Shown piece by piece: positions 1-7,258 of a DNA stretch of 17,080 bases. This stretch comes from JAWWBG01 sp033721095 (GTDB lineage Bacteria > Actinomycetota > Nitriliruptoria > Nitriliruptorales > Nitriliruptoraceae), in assembly GCA_033721095.1 (NCBI GenBank), contig JAWWBG010000031.1, forward strand, positions 1-17,080. Reading direction: 5' to 3'. The notes below the pieces were generated by a model. It had not been told where the DNA came from, made no database searches, and worked only from the letters and a program-made list of their open reading frames with translations. Position numbers and translations under genes: made by a program. How positions within the stretch are numbered: the stretch's first letter is position 1; each line of letters opens with the position of its first letter.

Positions 1-2
1 CG

Positions 3-290
3 TCGGTGTGGGTGGTTGTGACGGCGGTCTTTGTTCCGACCCGGACGGTTGGGTTGGACTTGCGGGGTTCGGGGGCGGGGGTGGTGTCGTGGGATCCGGT
101 GGTTGCCGATTGTGCTGAGGATTGTTGGCGGCGGTTTGACCTGGGGTCCAAGGTCACGTTGGTGGCGACGCCGGCTGCGGGTTCGTATGTGTCGGGGTGG
201 GGTGGTGATTGTGCGGGGACGGCTGCGGGCAAGCCGTGTGTGCTCGACATGGACTCGTCCCGGGACGTGACTGTCTACTTCCGCACGTAG
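3..290 (+). CDS. C-terminal fragment of an InlB-like (divergent B-repeat) surface protein
   Basis: The reading frame is open from the window edge and ends at TAG 288-290, so only about 95 C-terminal residues are visible. They show one complete repeat of the divergent InlB B-repeat type: a beta-rich start (VGLDLRGSGAGVVS), a Cys pair in ADCAEDC, the block GSKVTLVATPAAGSYVSGW, then GDCAG, KPC and a final VTVYF strand. The VVVTAVF at the very start looks like the end of a preceding copy, so the full protein probably has several repeats. The family occurs in secreted or surface-anchored proteins, where the repeats act as stalks or adhesion modules; four cysteines per repeat suggest disulphides outside the cell. 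Third positions are mostly G or T (GTG, GGG, GGT, TTG), unlike the C-ending codons of all downstream genes. No anchor follows the repeat. The exact function is unknown. Confidence 0.75.
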   Translation, partial: SVWVVVTAVFVPTRTVGLDLRGSGAGVVSWDPVVADCAEDCWRRFDLGSKVTLVATPAAGSYVSGWGGDCAGTAAGKPCVLDMDSSRDVTVYFRT

Positions 291-296
291 GGGAGC

Positions 297-336
297 GGCA
301 TCCAGTCGACAGGTGTTCGCCTGTACTGCGGATGCC
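297..336 (+). terminator. Stem-loop after the repeat-protein gene, probable terminator
   Basis: Seven bases after the stop codon lies GGCATCC (297-303), which pairs perfectly with GGATGCC (330-336). Inside it, AGT pairs with ACT and ACAGG with CCTGT around a TGTTCG loop, with small internal bulges. No T-run follows, as is common for hairpin terminators in GC-rich actinobacteria. Its place directly behind the gene supports a role in ending transcription. Confidence 0.55.
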
Positions 337-456
337 GGGCCTCGTGAGCGTTCTCGGTCCTCTCACCCTGGCTGACGAAATTGAGGGCAGGTTGCTGCAT
401 TCTGCGGTCGATTCACGACCTCCCGACTTGGGCGACGTTTCGCGGGCGGCCGCCGG

Positions 457-486
457 TTGACCGCCCAGCCTGGACGCCGGTACCCT
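457..486 (+). promoter_or_regulatory. SigmaA-type promoter for rplM-rpsI
   Basis: TTGACC (457-462) and TACCCT (481-486) are separated by 18 bp. Both match the actinobacterial housekeeping pattern TTGACn / TAnnnT. Transcription would start near 493 and leave a leader of about 85 nt before the rplM ATG at 578. Confidence 0.65.
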
Positions 487-489
487 GCG

Positions 490-562
490 GGGCCTGCGGC
501 CCGCGTGGCCGCGTCTTTCATGCCCGGCAGGTCGCGTCTTCGCGCGCTGGGCCCACGACCTG
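490..562 (+). promoter_or_regulatory. Structured 5' leader of rplM, possible autoregulatory element
   Basis: The leader contains a short hairpin GGGCC-TGC-GGCCC (490-502). Further on, CAGGTCG (528-534) pairs perfectly with CGACCTG (556-562), just before the likely ribosome binding site AAGG (565-568). An alternative small hairpin CGCG-TCTT-CGCG (533-544) competes for part of the second stem. Ribosomal protein operons are often controlled by leader structures that bind their own product, but binding by L13 or S9 is an inference here; only the base pairing is seen. Confidence 0.35.
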
Positions 563-577
563 ACAAGGCCCACTCCG

Positions 578-1012
578 ATGCGCACCTGGACCCCGTCCGC
601 CAAGGACATCCAGCGCGACTGGTTCGTCATCGACGCGGAGGACGAGATCCTCGGCCGCTTGGCAACCCGCGTCGCGACCGTCCTGCGCGGCAAGCACAAG
701 CCGACCTGGGCACCCCACATGGACATGGGCGACCACGTGATCGTCGTGAACGCCGACAAGGTCAGGCTGTCCGGCTCCAAGGACAACCAGAAGGCCTATC
801 ACCGCCACTCGGGCTACCCCGGTGGGCTGACCTCGGTGCCGTTCCTGCGGATGCTCGAGACCCAGCCCGAGCGCGTGGTCGAGAAGGCGGTCAAGGGCAT
901 GCTCCCCTCCAACCCGCTCGGCCGCGCGATGGCCACCAAGCTCAAGGTCTACGCCGGCCCTGACCACCCGCACGCGGCCCAGCAGCCGCAGCCCTTCCCC
1001 GACACCGTCTGA
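578..1012 (+). CDS. rplM: 50S ribosomal protein L13
   Basis: L13 is an early-assembly protein of the large ribosomal subunit that binds 23S rRNA. The 144-residue product has the usual bacterial length and carries the family landmarks in order: WFVIDAEDEILGRLAT near the N-terminus, GDHVIVVNA (51-59), YHRHSGYPGG (74-83), VKGMLPSNPLGR (105-116) and YAGPDHPH (125-132). The ATG at 578 has a modest AAGG ribosome binding site 9 bases upstream and gives the expected N-terminus MRTWTP. It is the first gene of a two-gene operon with rpsI, which starts 7 bp after its stop. It is preceded by a clear promoter and a foldable leader. Nothing in the protein is unusual. Confidence 0.98.
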   Translation: MRTWTPSAKDIQRDWFVIDAEDEILGRLATRVATVLRGKHKPTWAPHMDMGDHVIVVNADKVRLSGSKDNQKAYHRHSGYPGGLTSVPFLRMLETQPERVVEKAVKGMLPSNPLGRAMATKLKVYAGPDHPHAAQQPQPFPDTV

Positions 1013-1019
1013 GGACGTC

Positions 1020-1409
<390 letters not shown>

Positions 1410-1432
1410 CGCTCCGACGTCACACAGCAGTC

Positions 1433-1460
1433 CTTGGCCGCACCCTCGGGTGCGGCCAAG
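1433..1460 (+). terminator. Intrinsic terminator of the rplM-rpsI operon
   Basis: CTTGGCCGCACC (1433-1444) pairs perfectly over 12 bp with GGTGCGGCCAAG (1449-1460) around a CTCG loop. It begins 23 bp after the rpsI stop. The T-tract is lacking, which is typical of actinobacterial hairpin terminators. Confidence 0.8.
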
Positions 1461-1473
1461 TCCGTTGGGACGG

Positions 1474-1490
1474 GAACAACGCCGTTGTTC
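1474..1490. promoter_or_regulatory. 17-bp palindrome, candidate operator
   Basis: GAACAACG (1474-1481) and CGTTGTTC (1483-1490) are perfect inverted repeats around one central C. The right arm contains the likely -35 box of the lipoprotein promoter, so a bound dimeric regulator would block it. A second perfect palindrome, GCCTGCAGGC (1496-1505), sits in the spacer. No regulator can be named from the sequence. Confidence 0.45.
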
Positions 1491-1512
1491 GGCTCGCCTG
1501 CAGGCGTATCGT
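1485..1512 (+). promoter_or_regulatory. Candidate promoter of the SH3 lipoprotein-glmM unit
   Basis: TTGTTC (1485-1490) and TATCGT (1507-1512) are 16 bp apart and lie between the rpsI terminator and the lipoprotein start. Transcription would begin near 1519, giving a leader of about 20 nt with AGGGA at 1526-1530. The match to consensus is moderate. Confidence 0.4.
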
Positions 1513-1537
1513 GTCGGCACTCACCAGGGAGTGCCCC

Positions 1538-2245
1538 GTGCGACCGTTCGTCGTTGCTGCCGTCGCAACACTCGCCCTGGCGGGCTGTGGTGGCGACGCC
1601 GCTGCCCCGGAGCCCACGCCGTCCTCGCCAGCCGCGTCGCCAGCAACCAACGAGCCTTCGCCTCACTCCACCGAGGTTCCCGGCCAGCCCTTCGGTCGGG
1701 CGCAGGCGGGCGCGGCCTACCTCGTCGTCGGCGTGGCCCACGACGACACGCTGAACGTCCGCAACGGTCCCGGTCCCGGCTACGACATCCTGACCGAAAT
1801 ACCGCCAACCGGACAGGCCGTGGCAACAGGTCGGGACACGATCGTCGACTCCGGCCTCTGGTTCGAGGTGGACGTTGCGGCGGTGCGAGGGTGGGCGAGC
1901 TCGTCGTTCCTCGCGCTCGCCGGCGCCACCGCCGACATCACGGCGGACGTCGTCGCCGACGCCGGCGGAACAGCCCCGTCAGCGGCCACACTCGAGGAGC
2001 TGGGCCTGCTGGTCGCCGATCTGCGCGCATCGACGGACCCGCCCTCGAACGTCGTGATCGTGGCGGGCCCGAACGTCGGGGACGTGGGCGAGATCACCGT
2101 CGATGTCGTCGGCCTCGGTGATGACGCGGTGAAGGGCGAGCGGTTGGCCGTCTTCGCCACGCCGACCGATTCGGGATTCACGCTCATGTCCGTCGAGATG
2201 ACGCTGTTGTGCGATCGTGGCGTCGACTCCGGCCTCTGCGTCTGA
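1538..2245 (+). CDS. SH3-domain lipoprotein
   Basis: The product (235 residues) begins with a short signal peptide ending in the lipobox LAGC, so Cys17 should be lipidated and the protein anchored outside the cytoplasmic membrane. A Pro/Ser/Thr-rich linker follows (about 22-50). Residues about 60-128 form a bacterial SH3 (SH3b, type 3-like) domain with the hallmark TLNVRNGPGPGYDIL and a closing WFEVDV...GWASSSFLAL. The C-terminal 100 residues are not recognised; two cysteines (225, 234) near the end could form a disulphide. SH3b domains usually bind peptidoglycan or proteins in the wall. The GTG at 1538 is chosen because AGGGA lies 7 bases upstream and it places the lipobox correctly; longer in-frame starts run back into rpsI. 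glmM begins 7 bp later, linking the lipoprotein to amino-sugar supply by context only. Confidence 0.85.
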   Translation: MRPFVVAAVATLALAGCGGDAAAPEPTPSSPAASPATNEPSPHSTEVPGQPFGRAQAGAAYLVVGVAHDDTLNVRNGPGPGYDILTEIPPTGQAVATGRDTIVDSGLWFEVDVAAVRGWASSSFLALAGATADITADVVADAGGTAPSAATLEELGLLVADLRASTDPPSNVVIVAGPNVGDVGEITVDVVGLGDDAVKGERLAVFATPTDSGFTLMSVEMTLLCDRGVDSGLCV

Positions 2246-2252
2246 CGACTCG

Positions 2253-3596
2253 ATGGGCAGCATCTTCGGCACTGACGGCGTCCGCGGCGAGGCCAACGTC
2301 GACCTGACCCCGGAGCTCGCGACGGCCATCGGGCGGGCACTCGTCACGGTCCTCGTCGAGGAGGGCGAACGGCGCCCGTCGATCCTCATCGGCCGCGACC
2401 CGCGCTGGTCAGGCGAGATGCTCGAGTCCGCCCTGATCGCCGGCCTGACCTCGGCCGGCGGGGACGCCGTGAGCGTCGACGTGATGCCGACCCCTGGTGT
2501 CGCGCACCTCACGGCCACCGGCAGCGCCGCCGCCGGCGTCATGATCTCTGCCTCCCACAACCCCGTCGAGGACAATGGCATCAAGATCTTCGGCCCGGAC
2601 GGCTTCAAGCTGACGGACGCCGAGGAAGCGCGTCTCGAGGAGCTCATCGAGGGGAACGAGGGACGTCGCGTCACGGGGACTGACGTCGGCCGTCGACTTC
2701 GCGACGCCGCCGCCGTCTCGCGGTACGTCCAGCACCTGGTGTCGATCACGGACGTCGATCTCACGGGCCTGCGCGTCGTGGTCGACGGCGCCAACGGCGC
2801 CGCGAGCCAGGTCGCGCCGCAGGTGTATCGCCACCTCGGCGCCGAGGTCATCACGATCAACTGCAGTCCGGACGGCTCCAACATCAACGAGGAGGCAGGC
2901 TCCACCTACCCCGAGGTGATCTGCCAGGCCGTCATCGACCACTCCGCCGACGCCGGCATCTCGCACGACGGTGACGCCGACCGCCTCATTGCGGCCACCC
3001 ACCAGGGCGCCGAGGTCGACGGTGATGCGATCCTGGCCATCCTGGCCCAACGCATGCACGTCCTCGGTTCGCTGAACGGGGACACGGTCGTGACGACGGT
3101 CATGACCAACCTTGGCTTCAAGAAGGCCATGGACCGGCTGGGCGTCAAGGTCGTCGAGACGCAGGTCGGTGACCGCTACGTCCTCGAGGCGATGCGAGCT
3201 GGCGGCTTCAACCTGGGAGGCGAGCAGTCAGGCCACGTCATCCTCCTGGACCACGCGACGACCGGCGACGGCGTGCTGACCGCGGTCCGTCTGCTCACGG
3301 CCGTGCGCCGGACGGGGGAGAGCCTGGAGGAGCTGTCGCGTGTCATGCGACGGCTGCCGCAGGTCCTGATCAACGTTTCCGGCGTCGACAAGTCCCGGCT
3401 GGATGATGCGGACGGCGTGCGGTCGGTGATCGAAGCCGAGGAGGCGAGGCTCGGCGACGGCGGTCGCGTGCTCGTCCGGCCGTCCGGCACGGAGCCGCTG
3501 GTGCGGGTCATGGTCGAGGCCGAAACCTCCCAGGACGCCGAGGCCAGCGCCCAGCGCATCGCGGACGCGGTGACCGCTGAGCTCGTCATCGCCTGA
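2253..3596 (+). CDS. glmM: Phosphoglucosamine mutase
   Basis: GlmM converts glucosamine-6-phosphate to glucosamine-1-phosphate in the cytoplasm, the step between GlmS and GlmU on the route to UDP-GlcNAc and peptidoglycan. The product has 447 residues, the family norm. Visible motifs are FGTDGVRG at the N-terminus, the phosphoserine loop ISASHNP (Ser101), the Mg-binding loop DGDADR (239-244), the sugar-binding GEQSGH (323-328) and the phosphate-binding RPSGTEP (409-415). These separate it from phosphomannomutase. ATG 2253 gives the canonical start MGSIFGTDGVRG; a GTG at 2217 would add 12 unrelated residues and overlap the lipoprotein. There is no clear ribosome binding site, so translation is probably coupled to the gene 7 bp upstream. 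It ends 36 bp before the convergent GNAT gene. Confidence 0.96.
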   Translation: MGSIFGTDGVRGEANVDLTPELATAIGRALVTVLVEEGERRPSILIGRDPRWSGEMLESALIAGLTSAGGDAVSVDVMPTPGVAHLTATGSAAAGVMISASHNPVEDNGIKIFGPDGFKLTDAEEARLEELIEGNEGRRVTGTDVGRRLRDAAAVSRYVQHLVSITDVDLTGLRVVVDGANGAASQVAPQVYRHLGAEVITINCSPDGSNINEEAGSTYPEVICQAVIDHSADAGISHDGDADRLIAATHQGAEVDGDAILAILAQRMHVLGSLNGDTVVTTVMTNLGFKKAMDRLGVKVVETQVGDRYVLEAMRAGGFNLGGEQSGHVILLDHATTGDGVLTAVRLLTAVRRTGESLEELSRVMRRLPQVLINVSGVDKSRLDDADGVRSVIEAEEARLGDGGRVLVRPSGTEPLVRVMVEAETSQDAEASAQRIADAVTAELVIA

Positions 3597-3632
3597 GCCC
3601 AGGAGCGGGCCGCCTCACGGAGGGCACGGGCG

Positions 3633-4196
3633 TCAGAACGTGATGCTCATGAGCACGCGGTTGTCGTTGGGGCGTGCGACCTCCTCGAATCCGGCGGCCC
3701 GGAACAGCGCCGGGGTGCCGTGGTAGAGCTCGGATGCGCCCCGACCCTCCGGATTGATCGGGTAGGCGTCGACCCGCGTGGCGCCGTGGCGACGGGCGTG
3801 CTTGACCGCCTCCGTGACCAGCCAGCCCGCCAGACCCCTCCCGCGCGCGGGCTTGGCGATGAACAGGCACACGACCGACCACACGTCGTCGCGGTCGGGA
3901 TCTGATGGTCGAAACAACGGCGAGCGCAGGATGCGCCCGAACTCCGCTCGCGGGGCGACCGACACCCAACCGGACGGCTGCCAGTCGATGTAGCCGATCA
4001 GGCCGGGTTCGCGTCCGTGTTCGCACAGCTCGCGGATGGCCTCGCGGTTCGCGTCGCCGCGACCGGCGCTGTACTCCTTCGACGTCTGGCGGAAGTACAT
4101 GCACCAACAGCCGTCGTAGGCGCCGTTGGCGCCGAAGACGGTCGTGAAGTCATCCCAACGTTCGCGCGTCAGTGGATGGACGTCGAAGGTTCCCAC
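3633..4196 (-). CDS. GNAT-family N-acetyltransferase
   Basis: The 187-residue product belongs to the acetyl-CoA-dependent GNAT fold. The acetyl-CoA loop is ARGRGLAG (117-124), preceded by the beta-4 strand WSVVCLFIA and followed by the helix WLVTEAVKHARRHG. The N-terminal half has GAYDGCWCMYFRQ and a REAIRELCEHG helix, then GLIGYIDWQPSGWVSVAPR, features of an uncharacterised GNAT subgroup. The ending LFRAAGFEEVAR is the usual C-terminal motif. The GTG at 4196 is chosen because AAGGAG (complement of 4204-4209) sits 7 bases upstream; the longer frame adds an Arg-rich stretch that does not look like protein. It is the only minus-strand gene in the window, convergent with glmM and divergent from the oxidoreductase gene. 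The substrate is unknown. Confidence 0.85.
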   Translation of the reverse strand: MGTFDVHPLTRERWDDFTTVFGANGAYDGCWCMYFRQTSKEYSAGRGDANREAIRELCEHGREPGLIGYIDWQPSGWVSVAPRAEFGRILRSPLFRPSDPDRDDVWSVVCLFIAKPARGRGLAGWLVTEAVKHARRHGATRVDAYPINPEGRGASELYHGTPALFRAAGFEEVARPNDNRVLMSITF

Positions 4197-4290
4197 GCCA
4201 CGTCTCCTTCGCCGCGCGGTTGGATGTCGGGCGCATCCTGTCACACCACTACGGTCCGCGGCATCTCTCGCGACAATGTTGGATCGGATC

Positions 4291-5307
4291 ATGGCCAGGC
4301 TCGGCATCGGCATCGGCGGTCCCTACCCCTTCCTCGGCCCGCTGGCGAAGGCCATCGAGGACAGGGGCTTCGACTCGGTTTGGGTACCGGAGACCACGCA
4401 GGACTCGATCGTGCAGTCAGCGGTCCTGGCCGCACACACCAGCAGCATCCGGATCGGCACCGACATCACGCTCGCGTTTCCGCGCTCGCCGACCATCACG
4501 GCAATGTCGGCCTGGGACCTGTGCGAGCTGACCAACGACCGCTTCGTGATCGGGCTCGGCAGCCAGGTTCGCCGCATCATCGAGGATCGGTTCTCGTCCG
4601 ACTACAGCCAGCCGGCCAAGCGGATGGCCGAGTACGTACAGGCCATGAAGACCGTCTGGCGCATGGCCCGGGGGGAGGACGCCAGCTTCGAGGGCGAGCT
4701 GTATCGCGTCGTCCACCACGGGGTCGGCGGGAAGGCCAAGCCCAACGATCGCCAGATGCCCAAGGTCTTCGTTGCGGCCGTCGGTCCCCTCATGACCAAG
4801 GCCGCGGCCACGCACGCCGATGGTCTCCTCGGCCACCCGTTCACGTCGCTGAACTACATCACGAACCTGGTCCAGCCACGCATCGAGGACGCGTTGGCCG
4901 ACGCCGGACGCCCACGGGAGGACTTCGAGCTGGTCCAGAGCTTCATCTGCTCGATCAGCGACGACCGCCAACAGGCGCGCGAGGAGGCCAAGCAGCAGAT
5001 CGCCTTCTACGGCACGACCCCCAACTACCGGGACGTCTTCGAGTCCAACGGCGAGGGTCATCTCACCGACCAGCTGCGTGAGGTGTTCAAGAAGGATCCG
5101 ACCAATGTCGAGGCCCTGCGGGCCGCCGTCCCCGAGGAAGCGGTCGATCGCTACGCCGTTGCGGGGACGGCCGACGAGGTCCGCGACCGCCTCGCCGAGT
5201 ACCACCCGCATGCTGACGAGCTGATGTTCAACGTGCCCTGGTATCGCATGCGACCCGAGCGGATGGCCGAAGGCATCGCGGCGTTCATCGACGTCTTCGG
5301 CAACTGA
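4291..5307 (+). CDS. LLM-class F420-dependent oxidoreductase (TIGR03617-like)
   Basis: The 338-residue product is a luciferase-like (TIM-barrel) oxidoreductase that probably uses the deazaflavin F420, a cofactor common in actinobacteria. It has the family pattern GFDSVWVPE (27-35), IRIGTDITLAFPRSPTITAMSAWDL (53-77) and FVIGLGSQVRRIIEDRFS (85-102). The later segments KVFVAAVGPLMTKAA (158-172) and QQIAFYGTTPNYRDVFESNG (235-254) fit the TIGR03617 (MSMEG_2256) subgroup as I recall it. The substrate is unknown. Two in-frame ATGs, 4276 and 4291, are possible; 4291 gives the usual N-terminus MARLGIGIGG and has GGA about 7 bases upstream. The gene is divergent from the GNAT gene across about 95 bp, where no strong promoter is obvious. 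The pair sits between glmM and glmS. Confidence 0.88.
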   Translation: MARLGIGIGGPYPFLGPLAKAIEDRGFDSVWVPETTQDSIVQSAVLAAHTSSIRIGTDITLAFPRSPTITAMSAWDLCELTNDRFVIGLGSQVRRIIEDRFSSDYSQPAKRMAEYVQAMKTVWRMARGEDASFEGELYRVVHHGVGGKAKPNDRQMPKVFVAAVGPLMTKAAATHADGLLGHPFTSLNYITNLVQPRIEDALADAGRPREDFELVQSFICSISDDRQQAREEAKQQIAFYGTTPNYRDVFESNGEGHLTDQLREVFKKDPTNVEALRAAVPEEAVDRYAVAGTADEVRDRLAEYHPHADELMFNVPWYRMRPERMAEGIAAFIDVFGN

Positions 5308-5353
5308 CGGCGAGCAGCGACGATCGGCCGGGTCGCCGGGACCGCCTCGCTTG

Positions 5354-5359
5354 TAGCCT
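5354..5359 (+). promoter_or_regulatory. Weak candidate -10 box upstream of glmS
   Basis: TAGCCT matches the TAnnnT pattern and lies in the 109-bp gap before glmS; transcription would start about 50 nt before the ATG. No good -35 box is found at the right distance. glmS needs a promoter here because the preceding gene ends 109 bp upstream. Confidence 0.3.
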
Positions 5360-5416
5360 TTCCTCGGCTGACGTCGGAGTCGGGGGGCGTCGCCGGCACC
5401 GAACGAAGGCGTCGCC

Positions 5417-7258
5417 ATGTGCGGCATCATCGGCGTCACCGGACGCCCTGACGCGCTCGAACAGATCCTCGCCGGGCTCCAACGACTGGAGTACCGCGGC
5501 TATGACTCGGCCGGGGTGGTGATCCAGTCCGGTGGCGAAACCGGGCTGCGAGTCGTCAAGCGCGCCGGCAAGCTCACCAACCTCGTCAATGCCCTGGATG
5601 GGCAGGCGCTGCCCGGAAGCGTCGGGATCGGCCACACGCGCTGGGCCACGCATGGCGAACCCAGTGACCGCAACTCCCACCCGCACGCGGACCCCACGGG
5701 CCGCATCGCGGTCGTCCACAACGGGATCATCGAGAACTACGAGCGGCTTCGGGCCGACTTCCCCGCGGACTCGTTTGCCTCCGAGACCGACACGGAGGTC
5801 GTCGCCCACCTCATCGCGCGACACCTCGACCACGACCCGGCGACGGACGTCGTGGTCGCCGTCCGGCGCACGATCCAGCAGCTCGAGGGCGCGTTCGCCC
5901 TGTGCGTCGTCGATGCGCAGGATCCCGACACGATCGTCGTTGCCAAGCGTGAGGCGCCGCTCCTTGTCGCACACGCGGACGGCGTCGGTTACTGCGCCTC
6001 GGACGCCGCTGCCCTCATCGCCCACACGCGTGACGTCTCGGCGCTCCTGGACGATCAGGTCGCCGTCGTCCGGCCAGACGGCATCACGGTGACCGACCTC
6101 GAAGGCTCCCCCGCCGAGCCGCATTCCTTCGCGGTGACCTGGGACCTCGACGCTGCCGAGAAGCAGGGCTACGAGCACTTCATGCTCAAGGAGATCCACG
6201 AGCAGCCTCAAGCCGTCCGCGAAACCCTCCGCGATCGGCTCGCGGATGGGCGCCTCCACCTCGACGACCTTCGCATCGATGAGCACGAGATCGCCGCCGT
6301 GGACAAGGTGTTCATCGTTGCGTGCGGGACGTCGCTGCACGCCGGCATGGTCGGCAAGCTCGCGATCGAGCACTGGGCCGGCATCCCCGTCGAGGTCGAG
6401 GTCGCCTCCGAGTTCCGGTACCGCGACCCGATCCTCGACCCGCGCACGCTCGTGATTGCCATCAGCCAGTCGGGCGAGACGGCGGACACGATCGCGGCCG
6501 CGGCACACGCTCGCGATCAGCGCGCACCCGTCCTGGCCATCTGCAACGTCGTCGGATCGACCCTGTCGCGGGACGCCGACGCGGTCCTCTACACCCACGC
6601 CGGACCGGAGGTGGGCGTCGCGGCCACGAAGACGTTCTCCACCCAGATCGTCGGGTGTCTCGTGTCGGCGTTGTGGATCGCGCAGGTCCGAGGCGCGCTG
6701 TACCCCTCGGAGTGCCAGGACCGCCTCGGCCGGCTCCAGCAGCTGCCGGCCCTGATCGAGGAAGCGTTGGGGACCGACGACCGCTGTCGCGAGCTTGCCG
6801 AGCGCTGGTCGGACGTCGACTACACGATGTTCATCGGCCGCCATCTCGGCCTGCCCATCGCCTACGAGGGCGCCCTCAAGCTCAAGGAGATCTCCTACCT
6901 CCACGCCGAGGCCTTCCCGGCCGGCGAGATGAAGCATGGGCCCATCGCCCTGATCGAGAATGGCTCGCTCGTCGTCGCGCTGGCCCCCGACGGGCACGTG
7001 TTCAACAAGCTCGTCTCCAACATCCAGGAGGTCAAGGCGCGCGGGGCGGCGGTGCTGGCCATCGGGACCGCCGGCTCCACCGCGGACCTCAAGGAGCACG
7101 CCGATGCCATCATTGAGATCCCGGCTGCCCCGCTCGAGCTCGCCGGCCCGATCCTGTCAGTCGTGCCGCTGCAACTGTTCGCCTATCACGTCGCCACGGC
7201 GCGGGGCGCCGACGTCGATCAGCCGCGCAACCTCGCCAAGACGGTCACCGTCGAGTGA
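5417..7258 (+). CDS. glmS: Glutamine-fructose-6-phosphate aminotransferase (isomerizing)
   Basis: GlmS makes glucosamine-6-phosphate from fructose-6-phosphate and glutamine, the committed step to UDP-GlcNAc. The 613-residue product has the full two-part architecture. The class II glutaminase domain (about 1-240) starts MCGIIGV, where Cys2 becomes the N-terminal nucleophile, and holds HTRWATHG (73-80) and HNGIIENY (101-108). Two SIS sugar-isomerase domains follow, with EKQGYEHFMLKEIHEQP (248-264), ACGTS (302-306), SQSGETADT (350-358), GALKLKEISYLHAE (485-498) and GEMKHGP (503-509). The C-terminus DQPRNLAKTVTVE is canonical. GAAGG lies 7 bases before ATG 5417. The 109-bp upstream gap is too short for a glmS ribozyme. 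It leads a five-gene run; its stop overlaps the next start (GTGA). Confidence 0.98.
   Translation: MCGIIGVTGRPDALEQILAGLQRLEYRGYDSAGVVIQSGGETGLRVVKRAGKLTNLVNALDGQALPGSVGIGHTRWATHGEPSDRNSHPHADPTGRIAVVHNGIIENYERLRADFPADSFASETDTEVVAHLIARHLDHDPATDVVVAVRRTIQQLEGAFALCVVDAQDPDTIVVAKREAPLLVAHADGVGYCASDAAALIAHTRDVSALLDDQVAVVRPDGITVTDLEGSPAEPHSFAVTWDLDAAEKQGYEHFMLKEIHEQPQAVRETLRDRLADGRLHLDDLRIDEHEIAAVDKVFIVACGTSLHAGMVGKLAIEHWAGIPVEVEVASEFRYRDPILDPRTLVIAISQSGETADTIAAAAHARDQRAPVLAICNVVGSTLSRDADAVLYTHAGPEVGVAATKTFSTQIVGCLVSALWIAQVRGALYPSECQDRLGRLQQLPALIEEALGTDDRCRELAERWSDVDYTMFIGRHLGLPIAYEGALKLKEISYLHAEAFPAGEMKHGPIALIENGSLVVALAPDGHVFNKLVSNIQEVKARGAAVLAIGTAGSTADLKEHADAIIEIPAAPLELAGPILSVVPLQLFAYHVATARGADVDQPRNLAKTVTVE

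Noticed and set aside
1474..1490. Palindrome as a LexA (SOS) box
   Set aside because: The actinobacterial LexA box is GAAC-N4-GTTC, whereas here GAAC and GTTC are nine bases apart.
5308..5338. CGGCGA/TCGCCG inverted repeat after the oxidoreductase gene
   Set aside because: Only six pairs with a 19-base loop; such matches are common by chance at this GC content, so it is not called a terminator.
5308..5416. Possible glmS ribozyme before glmS
   Set aside because: The gap is 109 bp, shorter than the known ribozyme, shows none of its conserved core, and the ribozyme is mainly known from Firmicutes.
5285..7099. A 604-codon open frame on the minus strand opposite glmS
   Set aside because: It is a shadow of the GC-rich glmS codons: the translation is low in complexity, rich in Asp, Arg, Val and Gly, and has no family features, while glmS is certain.
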